DNA from: UBA1479 sp002706405
GTDB taxonomy: Bacteria; Pseudomonadota; Alphaproteobacteria; Rhodospirillales; Casp-alpha2
NCBI GenBank assembly: GCA_963972255.1
Contig: CAXATO010000013.1
Coordinates: 56,609 to 120,608 of the forward strand
Direction: 5' to 3'
DNA length: 64,000 bases
Shown here: one piece after another, positions 8,176-14,802 of the stretch
How the letters are laid out: each line of letters opens with the position of its first letter
Position numbering within the stretch: position 1 is the stretch's first letter
The notes under the pieces: model-generated
Database searches by the model: none
The model's input: the letters and a program-made list of their open reading frames with translations, nothing else
Told to the model about the DNA's origin: nothing
Position numbers and translations under genes: made by a program

Positions 8176-8766
8176 TCAGACGACGCGGCAGGCGTCCTCG
8201 AAGGCCAGACGCGGCGCGCGCGGAAATAGGCCTTCCGCGGTGCCGTGCCCGATGTTGCAAAGGAAATTGGCCGTCACCTTGGTGCCCGCGAAGAAGGCCG
8301 CGTCGACCTTGGCCTGATCGAACCCGGACATGGGCCCGCAGTCGAGCCCGAGTGCGCGCGCCGCCATGATCAGGTAGCCGCCCTGCAGCGTCGCGTTGCG
8401 GAAGGCGGTCGAGGCGATCAGATCGTCGTTGCCGGCGAACCACGCCTTGGCGTCCGTATGGGGAAACAGGTCCGGCAGCTTTTCATAGAATTCCATGTCC
8501 TGGCCGATGATCACCGTGACCGGGGCCGCCATGGTCTTGTCCACGTTGCCCTCCATCAGGCAGGGCTTGAGCTTTTCCTTGGCCGCGTCGGACGTCACGA
8601 AGACCAGGCGCGCGGGCGAGCAGTTGGCGCTGGTCGGGGCCATTTTGACCAGATCCCAGAGCTGGCGCAGCAGATCTTCACCCACCGGTTCGCCGGTCCA
8701 TCCGTTGTGCGTCCGGGCGTCGCGGAACAATTGGTCGAGGGCCGATTCGGCGATTCTGTCCGACAT
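8176..8766 (-). CDS. rutE: RutE-like malonic semialdehyde reductase (nitroreductase family)
   Basis: This is a 196-residue FMN-dependent nitroreductase-fold protein. It starts IAESALDQLFRDARTHNGW and contains APTSANCSPARLVFV, both characteristic of the RutE/HadB subfamily. RutE reduces malonic semialdehyde to 3-hydroxypropionate, which detoxifies an intermediate of pyrimidine catabolism. No other rut genes are in the window, so the physiological substrate here is uncertain. The ATG at 8766 follows GGAAGGACC at a reasonable distance. It is the first gene of a minus-strand group continuing into the membrane transporter and tsaB. Confidence 0.82.
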   Translation of the reverse strand: MSDRIAESALDQLFRDARTHNGWTGEPVGEDLLRQLWDLVKMAPTSANCSPARLVFVTSDAAKEKLKPCLMEGNVDKTMAAPVTVIIGQDMEFYEKLPDLFPHTDAKAWFAGNDDLIASTAFRNATLQGGYLIMAARALGLDCGPMSGFDQAKVDAAFFAGTKVTANFLCNIGHGTAEGLFPRAPRLAFEDACRVV

Positions 8767-8863
8767 GCTGGAAGGACCTTTCGTTCGATTGCGGAATGAA
8801 ATGCGGGGTTCTGACCCTAGGACACTTGTGCTGCAGCGCGGAAGAGGGAAAAATCAGGTCATA

Positions 8864-8880
8864 ATATGGGATAACCATAT
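8864..8880. promoter_or_regulatory. Inverted repeat between rutE-like and deacetylase genes
   Basis: ATATGG-GATAA-CCATAT is a perfect 6-bp inverted repeat in an AT-rich patch 15 bp before the deacetylase start and about 98 bp from the rutE-like start. It overlaps the likely -10 region of the plus-strand gene, so it may be an operator. Confidence 0.35.
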
Positions 8881-8894
8881 AAGTACGGGGTGAG

Positions 8895-9980
8895 GTGAAT
8901 GAAAGACGATCTATCATGACCGGCGGTCTTTGCCCCGCCGGGGTTCGTGACCGCCGCCGGGGCCGATGGCCGTGGGCGGCGGCTCTCATGCTTGGGCTGC
9001 TGGCGATCTGGCCGGACGTGGCGCGCGCCGCCGACCAGGCGGTGGTCATCATGTACCATCGGTTCAACGAACAGGACTACCCGACCACCAACATCCGCCT
9101 GGAGCAATTCGACGAGCATCTGGCGGAGCTGACGTCCGGCAAGTACACGGTGATGTCCCTGCCCGACATCGTCGACGCCATGAAGGCGGGCCGGCCGCTG
9201 CCCGACCGCACGGTCGGCATCTCGGTGGACGACGCCTATGCCTCGGTCTACGAGCATGCCTGGCCGCGCCTGAAAAAAGCCGGGCTGCCGTTCACCCTGT
9301 TCGTCTCGACGGAGGCGGTGGACCGCAAGCTGGCCGGTCTCATGACCTGGGACCAGATCCGCGAGATCCGCGACCAGGGGGTCACCATCGGCCATCATAC
9401 GGTCAGCCATGCCCATATGGCCGGCGCCGCCGAGGGCCGAAACCTGGCCGAGTTCACCGGTGCCAACAAGCGGTTCGAGGCCGAACTGGGCAGCGTGCCC
9501 AAACTTTTCGCCTATCCCTACGGCGAAGCGTCGCTGGAATTGGAGGCGATGGCCCGCGATCAGGGGTTCGAGGCCGCGTTCGGCCAGCATTCCGGCGTCA
9601 TGCATCCCAGTCTCGGCTACTACTACCTGCCGCGCTTCGCCATGAACGAAGCCTTCGGCGGCATCGGCCGGTTCCGGCTGGCGGTCAACGCACTGGCCCT
9701 GCCGGTCACCGACCTGACGCCGGCCGACCAGTTGATCACCGACAACAATCCGCCGGCCATGGGCTTTACCCTGGTGCCACCGGCGCCCAAAGGCATCGAC
9801 CGGCTGGCCTGTTTCGCGTCCCACGAAGGGCGCGCGCGGCTGGAACGCTTAGGCGAACTGCGGGTCGAGGTTCGGGTCGGCCAGCCGTTTCCGGCGGGCC
9901 GCGGGCGCATCAACTGCACCGTGCCGGGGCCCGACGGGCGCTGGTATTGGCTCGGCCGCCAGTTCTACATCACCAAATAG
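8895..9980 (+). CDS. Secreted polysaccharide deacetylase family protein
   Basis: This is a NodB-homology carbohydrate esterase of 361 residues that likely removes N-acetyl groups from an envelope or exopolysaccharide. The N-terminus (RRRGRWPWAAALMLGLLAIW, ending DVARA-AD) reads as a signal peptide, so the enzyme is periplasmic or secreted. Catalytic motifs are visible: VDDAY (motif 1 Asp pair), HHTVSHAHM (metal-binding H-x3-H) and FAYPYGE. A C-terminal extension after about residue 230 has no recognised domain. The start is either GTG 8895, with GGGGTGAG directly before it, or ATG 8916. It is divergent from the rutE-like gene. Confidence 0.88.
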   Translation: MNERRSIMTGGLCPAGVRDRRRGRWPWAAALMLGLLAIWPDVARAADQAVVIMYHRFNEQDYPTTNIRLEQFDEHLAELTSGKYTVMSLPDIVDAMKAGRPLPDRTVGISVDDAYASVYEHAWPRLKKAGLPFTLFVSTEAVDRKLAGLMTWDQIREIRDQGVTIGHHTVSHAHMAGAAEGRNLAEFTGANKRFEAELGSVPKLFAYPYGEASLELEAMARDQGFEAAFGQHSGVMHPSLGYYYLPRFAMNEAFGGIGRFRLAVNALALPVTDLTPADQLITDNNPPAMGFTLVPPAPKGIDRLACFASHEGRARLERLGELRVEVRVGQPFPAGRGRINCTVPGPDGRWYWLGRQFYITK

Positions 9981-10015
9981 GCGGGCCGGCCAGAGCGCAG
10001 AAAGGATGCCGTGCC

Positions 10016-11059
10016 TCAGGCTTCCGGTCGCTTGACCTTGACCAGGCGGGCATCGTCCAGACGATCAAGGCCGTTGGCTTCGATCATCGTGCGGATGGCG
10101 CTCACGTAATCGGCGCCGCGTTCCGAATAGCGGTGCAGGAAGCGCGCCAGCGTATGTCCGTTGAGCGGCTCACCGGCCCGGCGCAGCGCCGCGCGGGCAC
10201 GGCGCAATTCCCGGTAGGCGCGGTGCGTATTCAGATTGAGCATATAGGCGCGCACGGAATCGATCAGCTTGCCGAAAATGCGCACCTTATGGTCCTTGTC
10301 CTCGTCCCGTTCCCGCGGCACCAGACCCGGGCCGTCGGCGGTCGTCCACTGGCCGAAGATGGCGTTGCCCTGGCGTGCGAAACGCGAGGTGCCCCAGCCA
10401 CTTTCCTCGGCCGCCTGGGCCAGCGCCAGAGACGGCGGGATGACGTCGACGCGACGAATCAGCAGCGCCAGGTTGTCGGCCGGCACCTTGTAGCGGTCGG
10501 CCATGGCCGTCAGCCACAGGCGGTCGGCGGGGGCGATGCGGCGGCCCAGGCGCTGATCGGCATGCAGCTGCCACAGGCGCTTGCGATCGTTCAGGATGTC
10601 CTGATTGGCGCGCAGAATCAGCGGCAGCACGGCCTGAAAGAACAGACGCTTGCGCATGGCCGTTTCCGGCACGTTACCGAGGTCCGGCGGCAGGGACACA
10701 AGGAAGGCCGGCGGCACGTGGGCGCGGCCGTCCTGGATATGTTCGAGGTCGTAGTTCAGCTCGGCGAACCAGTCATGCAGCGCCGTCACCGAATCCTTGG
10801 GCTGGCGCTTGAACTCCGGCCGCCGGGGCGGAATCACGAGATTGCCGCCCGCCGCGGTCGTCATCGCCTGAAGATCGGCGCCGGTATCCTGCTCCGATCC
10901 GTCGGCGCGCGTGTGGGCACTCGCCTGACCGGCGGCGACAGCGGCCGCGGTGGTCGGCGGAACGGCGGCCTGGGGGGCCCGCTCAACGGCAAGGTAGCCG
11001 GCGGTGACCGCGGTCGTAAGCACGACCGTCATCACCGTACGTTCAAGAAACTTGTTCAT
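10016..11059 (-). CDS. Bax-like glucosaminidase-domain protein
   Basis: The 347-residue protein has an N-terminal hydrophobic anchor (residues 8-27), an Ala/Thr-rich linker, and a C-terminal domain resembling E. coli Bax and the FlgJ glucosaminidase fold. The hallmark AAEESGWGTSRFARQGN carries the probable catalytic glutamate, followed by AIFGQW. Members are thought to cleave beta-N-acetylglucosaminyl bonds in peptidoglycan. It is convergent with the polysaccharide deacetylase gene, 35 bp away, so both may serve cell-wall or matrix turnover; that link is an inference. A TATAAT promoter candidate lies about 220 bp upstream. Confidence 0.85.
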   Translation of the reverse strand: MNKFLERTVMTVVLTTAVTAGYLAVERAPQAAVPPTTAAAVAAGQASAHTRADGSEQDTGADLQAMTTAAGGNLVIPPRRPEFKRQPKDSVTALHDWFAELNYDLEHIQDGRAHVPPAFLVSLPPDLGNVPETAMRKRLFFQAVLPLILRANQDILNDRKRLWQLHADQRLGRRIAPADRLWLTAMADRYKVPADNLALLIRRVDVIPPSLALAQAAEESGWGTSRFARQGNAIFGQWTTADGPGLVPRERDEDKDHKVRIFGKLIDSVRAYMLNLNTHRAYRELRRARAALRRAGEPLNGHTLARFLHRYSERGADYVSAIRTMIEANGLDRLDDARLVKVKRPEA

Positions 11060-11382
11060 CTGTTATCTGAATCGGTCAGGGTCATCTTCCGCACCTAATT
11101 CGCTGCATTGCCCAGGGTGCTTGAATGGAAGAGCGTTTCTGGTTGTAGAGATGGCGACCTAATTTCGAAGGTCGCCCCTGGTCCGATTGTCAAATTCTCC
11201 CTCAAGGATTCGACAAAGCCCGGTCCGGGCGTCGATGCGCCGGTTGATCCGGGATGGGCTGGTCACCGCGTCCTCAGATTATAGTTAACGGCGCGCCTTA
11301 TATCACTAAAGTCATAAGACGCACCAAGAAATTTTATCCCCTGAACGGGGGTGGATTTTGAAGGGTCCCGGAAGGGCCCGGC
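11060..11382. other. Intergenic region between bax-like gene and nfuA
   Basis: No coding sequence or tRNA is visible in this 323-bp gap. It holds a promoter candidate for the bax-like gene (11278-11306), a 7-bp hairpin GGCGACC/GGTCGCC with a 10-base loop (11153-11176) that would lie in the bax leader, and a short CCCC/GGGG hairpin followed by ATAAAATTT just after the nfuA stop (about 11332-11353), which may be its terminator. Confidence 0.6.
11278..11306 (-). promoter_or_regulatory. Predicted promoter of the bax-like gene
   Basis: On the minus strand GTGATA (11306-11301) and a perfect TATAAT (11283-11278) are 17 bp apart. The transcript would have a leader of about 210 bases with the hairpin at 11153-11176. 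Confidence 0.45.
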
Positions 11383-11934
11383 CTACATGACGGCCTGGAC
11401 TTCCTTCACCTCGGGAACGTAGTAGCGCAGCATGTTCTCGATGCCGTGCTTGAGGGTCGCCGTCGACGACGGGCAGCCCGAGCAGGCCCCCTGCATCTGC
11501 AGGTAGACAATGCCGTCTTCGAACCCGTGATAGATGATGTCGCCGCCGTCCTGGGCCACCGCGGGGCGCACCCGGGTTTCCAGCAACTCCTTGATCTGGG
11601 TCACGATTTCCGTGTCGTCGGCGGTCGATTCGGCCGCCTCTTCCGAACCTTCGGTAATTACCGGCAGGCCCTTGGTGAAATGTTCCATGATGCCGCCCAG
11701 GATGCGCGGCTTCAGGGTATCCCATTCCTTGTCTTCGGCCTTGGTCACGGTGATGAAGTCATGTCCGAAGAACACGCCGGTCACGCCCTCGACCGCGAAC
11801 AGCGCCTGGGCCAGGGGCGAGCGCCCGACGGAGGCCGCCTCGGCGAAGTTGGCGGTGCCTTCCGCCATCACCGTGCAGCCGGGCAGGAACTTCAGGGTCG
11901 CCGGATTCGGGGTGGTTTCCGTTTGGATGAACAT
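11383..11934 (-). CDS. nfuA: NfuA/NifU-family iron-sulfur cluster carrier
   Basis: This is an Fe-S cluster scaffold or carrier of 183 residues with two domains: an N-terminal Nfu domain (FIQTETTPNPATLKFLPG at residues 2-19) and a C-terminal NifU-like domain with the cluster-binding GACSGCPSS (Cys 151 and 154). It delivers clusters to client enzymes, such as the radical-SAM protein MiaB encoded nearby. The ATG at 11934 is preceded by GGAG about 9 bases upstream; an in-frame upstream start at 11973 would add a basic stretch not seen in the family. It lies downstream of trpS. Confidence 0.94.
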   Translation of the reverse strand: MFIQTETTPNPATLKFLPGCTVMAEGTANFAEAASVGRSPLAQALFAVEGVTGVFFGHDFITVTKAEDKEWDTLKPRILGGIMEHFTKGLPVITEGSEEAAESTADDTEIVTQIKELLETRVRPAVAQDGGDIIYHGFEDGIVYLQMQGACSGCPSSTATLKHGIENMLRYYVPEVKEVQAVM

Positions 11935-12075
11935 GGGTCTTGGTCTCCGCGTTATCGGCCGCTCGGCCGTCATTCGTTGCCGGACACGATCCGGCGGTGC
12001 TTGGCCCTAACATGGGACCGATGCCGCCTGCAATCAAGTCCGACAAACGGGGTCAAGTATATCAGGGATTCTTGC

Positions 12076-13077
12076 TCAGGGCCGAAGGAAGCCGACGATG
12101 TCGTGAACCTCGGCCATGATCGGCTCGGACAGGGCCCGCGCCTTCTCGGCGCCCCGCTTCAGCACGCCGTCGATATAACCGGGGTCGTCGGCCAATCGGC
12201 GCATTTCCGTGGTGATGGGCTGCAGCTTGTCGACCATCAGATCGGCCAGGTCCTGTTTGAACTGGGAAAACTGGTGGCCGCCGTGGTCTTGGATGACCTG
12301 GGCCAGGTCCTGACCGGATAGGGCGGCGTAGATGCCCATCAGGTTGGCGGCCTCGGGCCGGCCTTCGAATCCGTCCTTGGAGGTCGGCAGGGCGTCCGGG
12401 TCGGTCTTGGCCTTGCGCACTTTCTTGGCGATCGCGTCGGCGTCGTCGGTCATGGTGATGCGCGACTGGTCCGACGGATCAGACTTGCTCATCTTTTTGG
12501 ACCCGTCGCGCAAGGACATGACCCGCGTCGCCTCGCCGAAGATCAGGGGCTCGACCACGGGGAAGAAATCCACGCCGAAGTCGTTGTTGAACTTCTGGGC
12601 GATATCGCGGGCCAGTTCCAGATGCTGTTTCTGGTCGTCACCCACGGGCACATGCGTGCCCTTGTAGGCCAGGATGTCGGCGGCCATCAGGTTGGGATAG
12701 GCGAACAGGCCGACCGAGGCGTTCTCCTTGTTCTTGCCGGCCTTTTCCTTGAACTGGGTCATGCGGTTGAGCCAGCCCATGCGCGCCACGCAGTTGAAAA
12801 TCCAGGCCAGTTCCGCATGGGCAGGCACCTGGGACTGGTTGAAGATGATGGATTTCTCGGTATCGATGCCGGCGGCGATCATGGCGGCGGCGACCTCGCG
12901 GGTCGAGGCCCGAAGCTGCGTCGGGTCCTGCCACACGGTGATGGCGTGCAGGTCGACGACGCAGAACAGGCAATCCTCGTAATCCTGCTGCAGATGCACC
13001 CAGTTACGGATGGCGCCCAGGTAGTTGCCCAGGTGAAGGTTCCCCGTCGGTTGAACGCCAGAAAAGATGCGCCGCAT
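12076..13077 (-). CDS. trpS: Tryptophan--tRNA ligase
   Basis: This is a class I aminoacyl-tRNA synthetase of 333 residues charging tRNA-Trp. The HIGH-equivalent is HLGN (residues 15-18) after MRRIFSGVQPTG, and KMSKS appears in KMSKSDPSDQSRI. Length and order match bacterial TrpS, and nothing is missing. It lies between murJ (80 bp upstream) and nfuA on the minus strand. Confidence 0.97.
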   Translation of the reverse strand: MRRIFSGVQPTGNLHLGNYLGAIRNWVHLQQDYEDCLFCVVDLHAITVWQDPTQLRASTREVAAAMIAAGIDTEKSIIFNQSQVPAHAELAWIFNCVARMGWLNRMTQFKEKAGKNKENASVGLFAYPNLMAADILAYKGTHVPVGDDQKQHLELARDIAQKFNNDFGVDFFPVVEPLIFGEATRVMSLRDGSKKMSKSDPSDQSRITMTDDADAIAKKVRKAKTDPDALPTSKDGFEGRPEAANLMGIYAALSGQDLAQVIQDHGGHQFSQFKQDLADLMVDKLQPITTEMRRLADDPGYIDGVLKRGAEKARALSEPIMAEVHDIVGFLRP

Positions 13078-13157
13078 GTGGCTGATCCCTGAAATGAATG
13101 GTCGAAAACGCGCGCCGGTTATCGCCGCTCACCCCCCGTTGGTCAAGCTTTGGGGCG

Positions 13158-14738
13158 TCAAAGGTCCTTTGCCCGCAGCATGGATTTGGCGTCCTTCAGC
13201 CCCGCCGCGCGCAGCACCAGGGCAAAGGCGGCGAAGGCGGCCAGGCCCAAGGCGACCAGAAGGCCCAGGCCGAGAACCTGTTCGGCCGTGTTTCCCGCGA
13301 TCAGGAAGCCCAGGTTCTGGCGCCCGACCTCGAGCACCCCGACCATGCCCGCCGTGGCCAAAACAATGCGCGGCAGCCGGGACCGCGTGCGGGCATCGAG
13401 GGCGAAATGGCCGCGCCTTACCAGAACGATGGCGAGCAGCAGGGTGTTGAGCCAGGCCGAGGCCGAGGCGGCGAGGGCGATGCCCACATGGCCCAAGGGC
13501 TTCATTAGGACCAGCATGAGCACGATGTTGACGATCATGGCCGCGATGGCGATGCGCACCGGGGTCGAGGTATCTTCGCGGGCATAGAAACCGGGGGCGA
13601 GAACCCGGATCAGCACATAGGCCGGCAGGCCCGTGGCATAGGCGAACAGGGCCGACGCCGTGGCCGCCGTGGCGTCGGCACCGAACGCGCCGCGCTCGAA
13701 CAGCACGCGGATGATCTCGTCGGGAATGACCAGGCAGGCGGCCGCCGCCGGCAGGGTCAGCAGCAGCGCGAATTCCAGGCCCCGGTTCTGGCTGTTCCGG
13801 GCCGCCCTGTCGTCGCCGGCCTTCAGCTGGCGCGCCAGCAGCGGCAGCAGCGCCGTGCCGACGGCGACGCCGACCACGCCCAAGGGCAGCTGGGTCACCC
13901 GGTCGGCATAATAAAGGTAGGACACGGCGCCATCGGACACATAGGTCGCGAGGATCGTGCCGATCAGCAGATTGACCTGATAGAGCGAGGCGCCGAACAC
14001 CACGGGCAGGATGCGCTTGATCAGCAGCGCGACCTTTTCCGTCCATTGCGGACGCACCAGGCGCAACGGGAATCCCTGGCGCCGGCAGAACCAGGCCAGC
14101 CAGGCGAATTGCGCCAGCCCGGCGGCGAACACGCCCCAGGCCAGCGCGTGGCCCGGCGTTTCCACATGGCCCGTGAGGCCGAGCAGGGCCGCGATCAGGG
14201 TCAGGTTCAACAGCACGGGAGCGGCGGCGGCGGCGGCGAACTGGCCGAGCGAATTGAGCACCCCCGATTGCAACGACACCAGGGAGATGAACAGAAGATA
14301 GGGAAAAGCGATGCGCGACAGGTCCGTCGCCAGTTCCATCTTGCCCGGCACGGCATCGAACCCGCCGGCCAACACGACCATGGCCCAGGGCATGATCAGT
14401 TCCATCACCGCGACGAAGGCGACCAGCACCAGGGCCAGCAGGGTCATCGCCTGGTCGGCGAATTCGCGGGCCCGTGCGCGGGCCGCCGCGCGCGCTTCGG
14501 CGTCGGCGCCGTCGCCCGCCTCCAGCTCGCGCGCGAACAGCGGCACGAAGGCGGCGGCGAAGGCCCCTTCGGCGAACAGGCGGCGGAACAGATTGGGCAG
14601 GCGGAAAGCGACGACGAAGGCGTCGGCGACCATGCCGGCGCCCAGGAAATTGGCGATCAGCATGTCGCGGACAAAACCGAACACGCGGCTCAGCAGCGTG
14701 AAACCGCCAACGGTCGTGATCGCCTTCAACAGGTTCAT
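13158..14738 (-). CDS. murJ: Lipid II flippase MurJ
   Basis: MurJ (MviN) flips lipid II across the inner membrane for peptidoglycan synthesis. The 526-residue protein begins with the conserved GGFTLLSRVFGFVRDMLIA and contains LPNLFRRLFAEGAF, the family signature near TM2. About fourteen hydrophobic helices follow. A basic loop after TM2 (EAGDGADAEARAAARARA) is longer and more Ala/Arg-rich than in E. coli. The gene lies between glnD and trpS, an order I recall as common in alphaproteobacteria. Confidence 0.95.
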   Translation of the reverse strand: MNLLKAITTVGGFTLLSRVFGFVRDMLIANFLGAGMVADAFVVAFRLPNLFRRLFAEGAFAAAFVPLFARELEAGDGADAEARAAARARAREFADQAMTLLALVLVAFVAVMELIMPWAMVVLAGGFDAVPGKMELATDLSRIAFPYLLFISLVSLQSGVLNSLGQFAAAAAAPVLLNLTLIAALLGLTGHVETPGHALAWGVFAAGLAQFAWLAWFCRRQGFPLRLVRPQWTEKVALLIKRILPVVFGASLYQVNLLIGTILATYVSDGAVSYLYYADRVTQLPLGVVGVAVGTALLPLLARQLKAGDDRAARNSQNRGLEFALLLTLPAAAACLVIPDEIIRVLFERGAFGADATAATASALFAYATGLPAYVLIRVLAPGFYAREDTSTPVRIAIAAMIVNIVLMLVLMKPLGHVGIALAASASAWLNTLLLAIVLVRRGHFALDARTRSRLPRIVLATAGMVGVLEVGRQNLGFLIAGNTAEQVLGLGLLVALGLAAFAAFALVLRAAGLKDAKSMLRAKDL

Positions 14739-14802
14739 GGCACGCTGGTACGCCGGGATTGGGGCGATGACAAGGCTTTAGGGAGGGGGCGAGGCGGCCG
14801 CC

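Noticed and set aside
6056..8443. An apparent 795-codon fusion upstream of tsaB
   Set aside because: Only the last 228 codons are TsaB. The upstream part is the wrong frame of the transporter and rutE-like genes, which have clear products in other frames.
8966..11098. A 710-codon plus-strand frame spanning the deacetylase and bax-like genes
   Set aside because: It runs in a wrong frame of the deacetylase and then antisense to the bax-like gene. Both real genes have catalytic motifs in their own frames.
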